From assembly GCA_002433065.1 (NCBI GenBank), contig DJHK01000015.1:20031-84030 (forward strand): 64,000 bases of DNA, written 5' to 3'. Made by a program: the position numbers and the translations under genes. Source of the DNA: Chloroflexi bacterium UBA6622 (GTDB lineage: Bacteria; Chloroflexota; UBA11872). Positions 18,805-26,400 of the stretch are shown here, piece by piece. The notes beneath the pieces were generated by a model, which searched no databases, was not told where the DNA came from, and saw only the letters and a program-made list of their open reading frames with translations. Every line of letters starts with the position of its first letter. Position 1 is the stretch's first letter.

Positions 18805-19647
18805 TTAGAGTTCTTCCGCAAATCGATTGGATAAGCGCCGGAAGATTGACCAGCCCAAACCGAGTAAAACAACCGCACCGACTACAGTGATCCAAGTATG
18901 GCGAATTGGCAGAAAGCCCCACATAAAGGCGTATCGGTAGTCGGTAACCAATGTCGCCATTGGGTTAAGAACAAATACCCAGCGATGTACATCTAGGCCT
19001 AGAACTGTGTTGTTCGGAACGATTGACATGGCATAAAAGATCGGAGTCAGGAAGAACCACGCCAAAAGACCGACTTCTACGATGTGCTCTGTGTCGCGAA
19101 AATAAACATTGATCGCAGCAAGAAGCAACCCAAGTCCCAAAACAAACACGAGATGTAACAGCATGATGGCCGGCAAAAACAACATAGCGCCAGTTATACC
19201 TACCCCAAACGGAATAGCAACCAACCAAAAAACACCGTAAGCCAGAAGGAAGTTCACAAAGCTCGCAAGGATTGCGCTCAAAGGTAGAAGCTCACGCGGG
19301 AAATAGACTTTTTTAATTAACTGTGCATTGGACGTAATACTTCGCATAGCAGAGGTGAGTGCCTGTTGGGTAAAGAGCCATGGCACTAGCGCAGCTAGCA
19401 GGAAAAATGGATATCGCTCAATAGGATCCGTCTTCGCCAGCACCTGAAAAACAAGCGTAAAGACCGCCATCATCAGCAGTGGATTAAGCAATGACCAGCC
19501 GAATCCAAGCACAGAACCTCGATAGCGAACCTTGAGGTCTCGAACCACCAAGTTTCGTAACAGATCACTGTAACTACTCAGTTCGCGAACGGACCCCAAA
19601 AATCTTCGGGCAGCATCGGCACGCCCTTTAACAGCATTAGCAGCCAT
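18805..19647 (-). CDS. Polysaccharide ABC-2 exporter permease (Wzm/TagG type)
   Basis: 280 aa with six predicted membrane helices. The N-terminal amphipathic region has the typical LRNLVVRDLKVRYRGSVLGF, followed by WSLLNPLLMMAVFTLVF, and the family signature FYAMSIVP near the fifth helix. It forms the channel with the ATPase encoded directly downstream and moves a lipid-linked glycan across the inner membrane. It is the first gene of the minus-strand polysaccharide operon. About 130 bases separate it from the divergent gene at 19780, where the operon promoter should lie. Confidence 0.92.
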   Translation of the reverse strand: MAANAVKGRADAARRFLGSVRELSSYSDLLRNLVVRDLKVRYRGSVLGFGWSLLNPLLMMAVFTLVFQVLAKTDPIERYPFFLLAALVPWLFTQQALTSAMRSITSNAQLIKKVYFPRELLPLSAILASFVNFLLAYGVFWLVAIPFGVGITGAMLFLPAIMLLHLVFVLGLGLLLAAINVYFRDTEHIVEVGLLAWFFLTPIFYAMSIVPNNTVLGLDVHRWVFVLNPMATLVTDYRYAFMWGFLPIRHTWITVVGAVVLLGLGWSIFRRLSNRFAEEL

Positions 19648-19779
19648 GTATAGCCCAAGCTAGGGACCTAGAGATATTAGCGCAGCCAATAGGAAATCCG
19701 ACGTATTGACCTCGCGTGGTACGCTAATCACACTACGGTCCCGATGAGAGTCGGGAGCCCCTTGGAGCTCCGTTCGCGC

Positions 19780-20391
19780 ATGGAAATCACGTGGGTCGGA
19801 GGCAGTTGCTTTCGAATCCGCGGTCGGGAAGGCTCGATAGTCACCGATCCTCACACGTCTAAAGAAACCAAGAAGTCGGCTTTCCCAAAAGCGGACCTAG
19901 TTGTGGTGACTGATCATACGATGGCCGAAAATGCCGAAAATTGTGTGCGTCCCAATCACCGTGAATCTCCACCGTTCGTCGCCTTTGGACCCGGCGAATA
20001 CGATGTGCGCGGCCTGTATCTTCACGGTGTTTCCAACCAAGACGCTTCTACCGATGCCTCCACGATATTCGCGATGGACATCGACAGAATGACCCTAGCC
20101 TTCTTCTCACGACCGTCGTTAACCTTTGAAAACGAGCTTCTTGATGAATTAGGCACAATTCAGATATTAATCGTCAACGCTGACACAGGGATCGAGCAAT
20201 TGACGCCTCTTATCAGCAGAATAGAACCAAACATCGTGCTTCCCTTTGGCAACAGCACCACTCAAACATGGATGGAAGTTGCCCAACAACTAACTGAAGA
20301 CCATCTGACGTCCGAAGCCTCCCTTAACGTCACTGCATCAACACTCCCTGAACCAATAACTACATGCGTTTTGACGGAACGTGCCGCATGA
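19780..20391 (+). CDS. Degenerate metallo-beta-lactamase-fold protein (UlaG-like)
   Basis: 203 aa from the ATG at 19780 (MEITWVGGSCFRIRGREGSI), which has a GGAG 12 bases upstream; an ATG at 19744 would add 12 residues without a ribosome site. The fold pattern of COG2220 is clear: the N-terminal strand, TDP at 22-24, the PGEYDVRG loop and the C-terminal VLPFGN. The metal motif THxHxDH, however, reads VTDHTMAENAE (43-53), with one histidine left, so zinc binding is unlikely. It may be a non-catalytic relic or a binding protein. It lies 30 bases before pyrG on the same strand and is probably co-transcribed. Function unknown. Confidence 0.7.
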   Translation: MEITWVGGSCFRIRGREGSIVTDPHTSKETKKSAFPKADLVVVTDHTMAENAENCVRPNHRESPPFVAFGPGEYDVRGLYLHGVSNQDASTDASTIFAMDIDRMTLAFFSRPSLTFENELLDELGTIQILIVNADTGIEQLTPLISRIEPNIVLPFGNSTTQTWMEVAQQLTEDHLTSEASLNVTASTLPEPITTCVLTERAA

Positions 20392-20421
20392 CCTCAAATC
20401 CATATCAATGAGTGGCACTCA

Positions 20422-22083
20422 ATGAGTAAGAATCAGGATCGAAAGTTTATTTTTGTTACCGGTGGTGTTCTGAGCGGCGTTGGCAAAGGTGTAAGCGTGG
20501 CTAGCATCGGCCGTCTCCTAAAGAGCCGATCGGTCAGCGTTTCGGTAATGAAGCTTGATCCTTATATAAACGTAGACCCTGGAACGATGAGTCCTCTGCA
20601 ACATGGCGAAGTATTTGTCACCATCGACGGCGCCGAAACAGATCTTGATCTTGGGCACTATGAACGATTTATCGACGAGAACCTAAGCGTCGCAAGCAAT
20701 CTCACTACTGGCCGGGTCTATGATCAGGTGATTAGTCGAGAACGTCGTGGCGACTTCTTAGGTGGAACCATCCAGGTTATTCCGCACGTCACTGACGAAA
20801 TCAAGTCCCGTATAAAAAGTGTGGGCGAAATCCATGATGCAGACATCGTTATAGTCGAGGTCGGCGGAACTGTTGGCGATATTGAAAACATTCCCTTTTT
20901 AGAAGCGCTTCGCCAAATGCGTAGGGAAGTTGGCGACAGTAACGTCCTTTACGTACATGTAACTCTGGTACCTCGAATCGGGCCCACAGGTGAATTAAAA
21001 ACTAAGCCGACCCAACACAGCGTTGCGCAACTTCGAACTATCGGTATTCAGCCTGATGTACTTATCTGTCGATCAGACAAGCCCCTGTCTCCAGACCTAC
21101 AAGAAAAGATCGCGCTCTTCGCCGACGTTGACGCTCGTGCGGTTATATCGAATCACGATGTCAAAACAATTTACGAAGTCCCGTTAGTCCTCGAAGAGGC
21201 AGGCCTCGGGAAATTCATTGCCACACGATTAAACCTCGACCATACAGATCCCGACCTAGAAGAATGGCGCGTGATGGTCACCGCCTTACGAAAACCACTT
21301 CCAGAGCCTGAGATAGCAATTGTCGGAAAATACGTGGAACTACCAGACTCGTACCTCAGCGTCATGGAATCGATCAGCCTCGCTGGCATAGAGACGGAGG
21401 TCAACCCGCAAATACGCTGGGTAAATGCCGAGGATCTTGAAGACCGAGATCCCCATGACCTTTTGCAGGGAGTCGCCGGAATCGTTGTCCCTGGAGGATT
21501 TGGACCTCGAGGTATTGAAGGTAAGATTCAGGCCGCGCACTACGCGCGCACGAATAATGTTCCCTATCTTGGCTTATGTTTAGGAATGCAAATTGCCGTT
21601 ATTGAATTCGCCCGCAAGGCTCTGAACACTGATGACTGCAACAGCACCGAGTTCGACCCAGACACCAAGCATCCCGTGATTCATCCCATGCCAGAGTATT
21701 ACGACGTTGCTAATTTGGGAGGATCCATGCGGCTAGGCTTGTGGCCATGCGAGCTTACTGAAGGAACAATCGCACGTAACGCCTATGGAACGTCATCCAT
21801 ACAAGAGCGACATCGACACCGAATGGAATTTAACAACAAATACCGAGATCTCCTTCGAGCGCAAGGTATGACATTCAGCGGTCTATCTCCAGACGGCAAT
21901 CTTGTGGAACTGGTTGAACTTGAAGGACATCCCTGGTTCGTGGCCTCACAATTTCATCCCGAATTCGCTTCGCGGCCTAATCGACCCCATCCATTATTTC
22001 TAGGACTCCTAGAGGCTGCTATACGCCACACTGAAGGCCGACAGTCTGTTGCCTCAACTACCACCGGTGAGGTCGCCGGCTAA
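20422..22083 (+). CDS. pyrG: CTP synthase
   Basis: 553 aa, normal length. It makes CTP from UTP, ATP and glutamine, the last step of pyrimidine nucleotide synthesis. The synthetase domain starts FIFVTGGVLSGVGKGVSVAS (P-loop-like) with LDPYINVDPGTMSPLQHGEV and GGTVGDIEN. The C-terminal class I glutamine amidotransferase has the nucleophile in YLGLCLGMQ and the His/Glu pair in SQFHPEF. All hallmark residues are present. It is followed 67 bases later by purA. The C-terminal tail of about 30 residues is not part of the core. Confidence 0.97.
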   Translation: MSKNQDRKFIFVTGGVLSGVGKGVSVASIGRLLKSRSVSVSVMKLDPYINVDPGTMSPLQHGEVFVTIDGAETDLDLGHYERFIDENLSVASNLTTGRVYDQVISRERRGDFLGGTIQVIPHVTDEIKSRIKSVGEIHDADIVIVEVGGTVGDIENIPFLEALRQMRREVGDSNVLYVHVTLVPRIGPTGELKTKPTQHSVAQLRTIGIQPDVLICRSDKPLSPDLQEKIALFADVDARAVISNHDVKTIYEVPLVLEEAGLGKFIATRLNLDHTDPDLEEWRVMVTALRKPLPEPEIAIVGKYVELPDSYLSVMESISLAGIETEVNPQIRWVNAEDLEDRDPHDLLQGVAGIVVPGGFGPRGIEGKIQAAHYARTNNVPYLGLCLGMQIAVIEFARKALNTDDCNSTEFDPDTKHPVIHPMPEYYDVANLGGSMRLGLWPCELTEGTIARNAYGTSSIQERHRHRMEFNNKYRDLLRAQGMTFSGLSPDGNLVELVELEGHPWFVASQFHPEFASRPNRPHPLFLGLLEAAIRHTEGRQSVASTTTGEVAG

Positions 22084-22150
22084 CCGACCTGGATTCGATC
22101 CCCGTGACTTCAACCCCCATACCCACAACTGTTCAAAATTTGAATCGCAT

Positions 22151-23446
22151 ATGAGCACCGTAGCCATACTAGGCGCCCAGTGGGGTGATGAAGGCAAAGG
22201 CAAAGTCGTTGATCGATTTGCTCAGCAAGCTGAAATGGTCATCCGGTTTCAAGGAGGAAACAACGCAGGTCATACTGTCATTAACGATCGCGGTACGTTC
22301 GCACTACACCTCATCCCTTCAGGAATATTTAATCCGTCCGTAGACAACATTCTCGGGCCAGGTACGGTAATAAACCCCCCTTCCCTCATCGAAGAAATTA
22401 CAGAACTTCAAAGTTCGTCTGATCTTTCATTTGATCGGTTCTGGATCGCCGAACGTGCACATGTAGTCATGCCCTACCACATTGCGCTCGATGCAGCGGA
22501 AGAAGCCCAGCGAGGTGAGTTGGCCCAGGGCACAACTCTTAGAGGCATTGGGCCTGCATACGCCGATAAATCAGCGCGTTCCGGAATCCGTATTGGCGAT
22601 CTTCTGGATGCGAATCATTTACAAACATGGCTACCCGCTGTGCTTGAGCCCAAGAATCGTCTGCTAGAGCATGGATACGGCGTTAAACCATACGATCCCC
22701 AGGCCTTAATTGACCAAGCACTAGCTTGGGGGGAACAACTTGCACCTCACATTGTTGACACACTGCCCATCGTAGATAGGGCTCTCTCGAATGGCCTCCG
22801 AATACTCCTCGAAGGACAACTCGGCGTAATGCGAGATCTTGACTGGGGTCACTATCCTTATGTGACTTCTTCTAGCCCATCCGCAGCAGGAGCGTGTGCT
22901 GGCGCCGGTATAGCTCCTCGATCGCTAGATCAAGTCTGGGGCGTCGCAAAAGCATTCACATCTTCAGTTGGAGAAGGCCCTTTCCCCACCGAGATACACG
23001 ACGAAACCGCGGATCATCTTCGAGAAACCGGCGGTGGCGAATATGGCGCCTCGACAGGACGGCCACGTCGATGTGGATGGTTTGACGCGGTCGCCGTCAG
23101 AACAGCAGCCTGCCTGAGTGGAATTGATCGTCTGGCATTAACAAAGATCGACTGCCTTGATGCATTGAGTGTCATTAAGGTTGCCGTCGCATACACGGTG
23201 GACGGCTCACGTGTTGAATTAGCACCTGACACACGCCAACTCGAAAAAGCCGAGCCAATTTACGAGGAATTCCCCGGATGGAAGACATCCACAGCAGGCA
23301 CTACAAGATTCGAAGATCTTCCACCCAACGCTCAGAGTTATATCCAGGCAATAAGTGAAATTACCGGTGTGTCAATTGGCCTACTGGGAACTGGCCAACA
23401 TCGTAACGATGCAATCGTTCTTGAACACCCTTTTTCCGCACCTTAG
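22151..23446 (+). CDS. purA: Adenylosuccinate synthetase
   Basis: 431 aa. It joins IMP and aspartate with GTP hydrolysis to give adenylosuccinate, the first committed AMP step. The P-loop WGDEGKGKVVD lies at residues 11-21, with FQGGNNAGHTV after it; GIGPAYADKSAR and the C-terminal GTP-binding GTGQHRNDAI are also present. The ATG at 22151 gives the canonical N-terminus STVAILGAQWGDEGKGK; an upstream in-frame start at 22049 would overlap pyrG and is rejected. No clear Shine-Dalgarno sequence precedes the ATG. Pairing with pyrG places a purine and a pyrimidine step in one unit. Confidence 0.97.
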   Translation: MSTVAILGAQWGDEGKGKVVDRFAQQAEMVIRFQGGNNAGHTVINDRGTFALHLIPSGIFNPSVDNILGPGTVINPPSLIEEITELQSSSDLSFDRFWIAERAHVVMPYHIALDAAEEAQRGELAQGTTLRGIGPAYADKSARSGIRIGDLLDANHLQTWLPAVLEPKNRLLEHGYGVKPYDPQALIDQALAWGEQLAPHIVDTLPIVDRALSNGLRILLEGQLGVMRDLDWGHYPYVTSSSPSAAGACAGAGIAPRSLDQVWGVAKAFTSSVGEGPFPTEIHDETADHLRETGGGEYGASTGRPRRCGWFDAVAVRTAACLSGIDRLALTKIDCLDALSVIKVAVAYTVDGSRVELAPDTRQLEKAEPIYEEFPGWKTSTAGTTRFEDLPPNAQSYIQAISEITGVSIGLLGTGQHRNDAIVLEHPFSAP

Positions 23447-23627
23447 CTTGCAATCCTCAGGTCACGAACTACAGCGCATTGACCAGAACATCTACGACAC
23501 ACTGTGAATACCCTCCGCTACCTTATTTTCTTAGCCAAAACCAAAAAGCTATCGCGCCAGTAACCAACAGAACATAAAGCGTCCGGTACTCTACATCGGA
23601 GAAATCGCAACGACCGGAACAAACAAT

Positions 23628-24098
23628 ATGACGCCTGTTTCATTAGGAACTCAAGCGCCAGATTTTGAACTTAAGTCAACCAATGGCGAAACGTTCATCC
23701 TGAGCTCAGAACGCGGAAAATCCAACCTGGTCATTTTTTTTCTTAATGCGACCATAGGAGGTACAGATACCCAGGTCGCTGAATCGTTTCGAGACGCTTC
23801 GGAGCTGTTTCGTGGGGCACGAACCACAATCGTAGGAATATGCTCTGCACCACTCAACGAGCTACAAGCATTAAAAGAAAAGCTATCCCTTCCGTACGAA
23901 CTCCTGAGCGACAACGAAACTATTGGCCTCATGTACGGAGCGCATATACGACAAGGATTTGGCCCTTTTTCGCGTCAAAAGTTTTCTCGAAGCACTTTTC
24001 TCCTTGATCGAACAGGAGTAATTCGAAGAATCTTCCGGGATGTGGACATGAAAGATCACATTAATGAAGTACTGGCATCACTAGATACTGACCTGTAA
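23628..24098 (+). CDS. Peroxiredoxin-like (AhpC/TSA fold) protein lacking the peroxidatic cysteine
   Basis: 156 aa. It starts with the family pattern GTQAPDFELKSTNGETF and has the beta-strand LVIFFLNA, the VGICSAP strand and SRSTFLLDRTGVIRRIF near the end, so the thioredoxin fold of the BCP/AhpC group is clear. At the active site, where the family has T-P-G-C-T, this protein has T-I-G-G-T (42-46). The only cysteine is Cys72, in a different strand. It therefore cannot work as a standard peroxiredoxin. It stands alone between purA (181 bases upstream, nothing recognisable there) and the pyr leader. Confidence 0.8.
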   Translation: MTPVSLGTQAPDFELKSTNGETFILSSERGKSNLVIFFLNATIGGTDTQVAESFRDASELFRGARTTIVGICSAPLNELQALKEKLSLPYELLSDNETIGLMYGAHIRQGFGPFSRQKFSRSTFLLDRTGVIRRIFRDVDMKDHINEVLASLDTDL

Positions 24099-24142
24099 AT
24101 ATCGTTAGACCCACCGGTTTCTCACATATCCCAATAACCTTA

Positions 24143-24148
24143 TATAAT
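24143..24148 (+). promoter_or_regulatory. Putative -10 box of the pyr operon
   Basis: TATAAT at 24143-24148, a perfect -10 consensus. Seven bases downstream, at about 24155, begins the PyrR-binding hairpin, so the transcript would start at or just before that stem. No strong -35 hexamer is visible 16-18 bases upstream (TTCTCA is the best). The call rests on the -10 match and its position. Confidence 0.5.
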
Positions 24149-24154
24149 CACCCG

Positions 24155-24248
24155 GCCTTTAATCCGACCCGGCGAGGCGGAAAGGCATAGCGCTGAGATA
24201 AATTCATCCCCTCTCGGCGGACTAAGGGCCTTCGGGCCTTTTTTTTTT
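24155..24248 (+). promoter_or_regulatory. PyrR-type attenuator leader of the pyr operon
   Basis: The leader opens with a 6-bp stem GCCTTT (24155-24160) / AAAGGC (24181-24186). It encloses AATCC and GGCGAGGCGG, which match the known PyrR binding-loop pattern (ARUCCNGNGAGGYU) apart from a longer apical part. An intrinsic terminator follows about 40 bases later. Known PyrR biology: with UMP bound, PyrR holds this stem (anti-antiterminator), so the terminator forms and the pyr genes are shut off; without UMP an alternative pairing lets transcription through. I did not work out the antiterminator pairing. The first gene downstream is pyrR itself. Confidence 0.72.
24222..24248 (+). terminator. Intrinsic terminator/attenuator before pyrR
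   Basis: The hairpin GGCC-TTCG-GGCC occupies 24227-24238 and is extended by A-T and G-T pairs to about 24224-24241. It has a UUCG tetraloop and is followed by a run of ten T (24239-24248). This is a strong Rho-independent terminator located in front of a coding operon, as expected for attenuation. Confidence 0.9.
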
Positions 24249-24273
24249 GCCCTAGAGATTCGTGGGAGGCTGT

Positions 24274-24831
24274 GTGAAGTCGAACACCGACGGCGAACGG
24301 TTGGTGATGTCGGCTGACGATTTACGTCGTGCCCTTACACGTATTGCTCACGAAATTGTCGAGAGAAACCGTGGCCCTTCAAATCTAGTCTTTGTAGGCG
24401 TTCCTCGACCCGGTCCAGTTCTTGCAAAACGACTGGCTCAAGTCGTTGCCGAATTCGAGGAAGATCCAATTCCAACTGGATCAATAGACATTTCTCTCCA
24501 CCGGGATGATCTCAAGCAACGGAGCACTACCCCGGCAATTTACCCTACCGAAATTCCAGAGGACGTTACTGGTCGCGACGTAGTACTCGTTGATGACGTC
24601 CTCTACACCGGAAGATCGGCACGGGCAGCCCTAGACGCGCTCACAGACTTTGGCCGACCAAAATCAATCCAACTTGCCGTTGTGGTTGATCGTGGCCACC
24701 GCGAGCTACCAATTAGAGCCGATTATGTCGGCAAGAACGTCCCCACAGCATCAGCAGAGAGCGTTCACGTGCACCTTGTTGAATTGGACGGTGAAGACTG
24801 TGTCCGAGTCATCAACGACGGCGAGAAATAG
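24274..24831 (+). CDS. pyrR: Pyr operon RNA-binding attenuator / uracil phosphoribosyltransferase
   Basis: 185 aa from the GTG at 24274, chosen because GGGAGG lies five bases upstream; another in-frame GTG at 24262 overlaps that ribosome site. PRPP-binding motif VVLVDDVLYTGRSARAAL, the PyrR-typical GVPRPGPVLAKRL (residues ~40-52) and the flexible-loop segment ISLHRDDL are present. It binds the pyr mRNA leader in a UMP-dependent way and often has weak uracil phosphoribosyltransferase activity. It is the first gene after the attenuator and leads the operon pyrR-pyrB-MBL-pyrC-carA-carB-pyrK, so it controls its own synthesis. Confidence 0.94.
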   Translation: MKSNTDGERLVMSADDLRRALTRIAHEIVERNRGPSNLVFVGVPRPGPVLAKRLAQVVAEFEEDPIPTGSIDISLHRDDLKQRSTTPAIYPTEIPEDVTGRDVVLVDDVLYTGRSARAALDALTDFGRPKSIQLAVVVDRGHRELPIRADYVGKNVPTASAESVHVHLVELDGEDCVRVINDGEK

Positions 24832-24838
24832 GACAGCC

Positions 24839-25783
24839 ATGCCGCTGCACCGTAGACATCTAATCGATATAGCCGATTTTTCTCGGGATGAGTTTGATTC
24901 CGTATTGGAAACAGCCGTATCTATGCGACAAGTGCTGGAACGTCCAATCAGTCGCGTTCCAACCCTACGTGGAAAATCTATAGTTAACGTGTTCTTCGAA
25001 GCCAGCACACGGACCCGTGTATCCTTTGAACTCGCCGGAAAATCGCTTAGTGCGGATGTCGTAAACGTCGCCTCTTCCGGAAGCAGCATTGAAAAAGGCG
25101 AATCGCTCATTGACACATTTCATACGATTCAGGCGCTTGGAGCCGATCTTGTCGTACTGCGGCACCCAAAAGCCGGTGCGCCTGATCTAGCCGCCCGGAA
25201 CCTTTCGTGTAGTGTCGTAAATGCTGGTGATGGCCTAAGGGGACATCCCAGCCAAGCACTGCTTGACCTATTCACGGTTCAACAACATACAGGAGACATC
25301 GAGGGCTTAAAAATCGTGATTGTGGGCGATGTGCTCCATAGCCGAGTGGCGCGTTCCGGCATATGGGCATTTGCACGAATGGGTGCTCATGTATACCTAA
25401 GTGGTCCGCCTACGCTCCTTCCACCGCACTTCAATAAGCTCGTTAATGGCGACGACGGCATAGTCCGAATAGAGCACGACCTCGACCGAGCCATTGACGG
25501 TGCTGACGTCGTCATGGCCTTACGGATCCAAAAAGAACGTATGCACTTAGGCATGCTGCCTGATCTTCGTGAATATGCCCGCCGGTGGGGAATTACATCA
25601 ACGCGCCTTTCACGTGCTGATCGACGAGCACTGTTAATGCATCCAGGTCCTATGAACCAAGGAATTGAAATATCTCCTGATGTGGCGTACGGAGAACACT
25701 CAGTTATAACTGAACAAGTAACAAACGGCGTGGCGGTGCGCATGGCGATTCTCTACCTATTACTTGCCGGGACTCCCGCATGA
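24839..25783 (+). CDS. pyrB: Aspartate carbamoyltransferase catalytic subunit
   Basis: 314 aa from the ATG at 24839 (MPLHRRHLIDIADFSRDEFD), 7 bases after pyrR. It condenses carbamoyl phosphate with aspartate. The carbamoyl-phosphate loop FFEASTRTRVSFE, the mobile-loop SSGSSIEKGESLIDT and the C-terminal aspartate site MHPGPMNQGIE are all present. No pyrI regulatory chain is visible in the window. Control is therefore probably by PyrR, with activity possibly in a complex with the dihydroorotase encoded nearby, as reported for Aquifex-type enzymes. The stop overlaps the next start by 4 bases. Confidence 0.96.
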   Translation: MPLHRRHLIDIADFSRDEFDSVLETAVSMRQVLERPISRVPTLRGKSIVNVFFEASTRTRVSFELAGKSLSADVVNVASSGSSIEKGESLIDTFHTIQALGADLVVLRHPKAGAPDLAARNLSCSVVNAGDGLRGHPSQALLDLFTVQQHTGDIEGLKIVIVGDVLHSRVARSGIWAFARMGAHVYLSGPPTLLPPHFNKLVNGDDGIVRIEHDLDRAIDGADVVMALRIQKERMHLGMLPDLREYARRWGITSTRLSRADRRALLMHPGPMNQGIEISPDVAYGEHSVITEQVTNGVAVRMAILYLLLAGTPA

Positions 25784-26400
25784 CCGGATATACGGCTCTC
25801 CCTTTACGATTGATCTTGCCGGGCCTATACCAATGGACCGTAGCTTGGCCTCGTTACCCGTTGGAGTCCTATCTGATCGAAACCGATGATGGCTGTATAG
25901 CAATTGATCCCCAAGACGCACATCCAAACATGTTCGAAAACAGTCGCAGTAATGTCCGACATGTCATCCTCACGAACCATTACCACGAACGAGCAGCAGC
26001 GATATGGAAACATCGATATGGAGCCACTGTATGGGTGCCAAAAGCTGATATGGACGACCTTGAAACCATTACTGCCGACGAGGCTTACTCCAAAAGCTCC
26101 ATATTGCCTGGTGGGATACAGGCGGTTCATCTTGGTGGAATCACCGAGGGTGAACATGCATTGCTGTGGCCAGAAAACCGCGGAGTACTTTTTGTAGGCG
26201 ACGCTCTAGGCACTACAAGCTACTGGACCCACGGCGAAGGTGAACTCGGTGCCCATCCGAAATTTCGCCCGCCCACTCGGCTCGCAAAATTACTGCAGCT
26301 TGATTTCACCAGTCTGGTGGTAGGACATGGTGAACCCATCCTAGATCAAGCAAAAAACGCTCTGGCTAAGTACCTGGAATTGATGGCCCATGGCGCCTAG
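25780..26400 (+). CDS. MBL-fold protein inside the pyr operon, metal motif degenerate
   Basis: 206 aa. The outline of a COG0491-type metallo-beta-lactamase fold is visible: YLIETDDGCIAIDPQDA (31-47), VILTNHYHERAAAIW (62-76), a late LFVGDALG and VVGHGEPIL at the C-terminus. The hallmark HxHxDH is replaced by H67-Y-H69-E-R71, so only the first two histidines remain and the DH pair is lost. It overlaps pyrB by 4 bases (ATGA) and pyrC by 11, so it is translated as part of the operon. The role is unknown. A hydrolytic step is not needed here, so a structural or regulatory function is possible. Confidence 0.75.
   Translation: MTGYTALPLRLILPGLYQWTVAWPRYPLESYLIETDDGCIAIDPQDAHPNMFENSRSNVRHVILTNHYHERAAAIWKHRYGATVWVPKADMDDLETITADEAYSKSSILPGGIQAVHLGGITEGEHALLWPENRGVLFVGDALGTTSYWTHGEGELGAHPKFRPPTRLAKLLQLDFTSLVVGHGEPILDQAKNALAKYLELMAHGA

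Noticed and set aside
19648..19779. TTGACC (about 19708) as a promoter for the gene at 19780
   Set aside because: The nearest TA-rich hexamer gives only a 13-base spacer, and a 17-base spacer lands on CACACT; too weak to annotate.
23447..23627. TTGACC box and a 19-codon GTG frame between purA and the peroxiredoxin-like gene
   Set aside because: No acceptable -10 element lies at the right distance and the short frame has no ribosome site or similarity.
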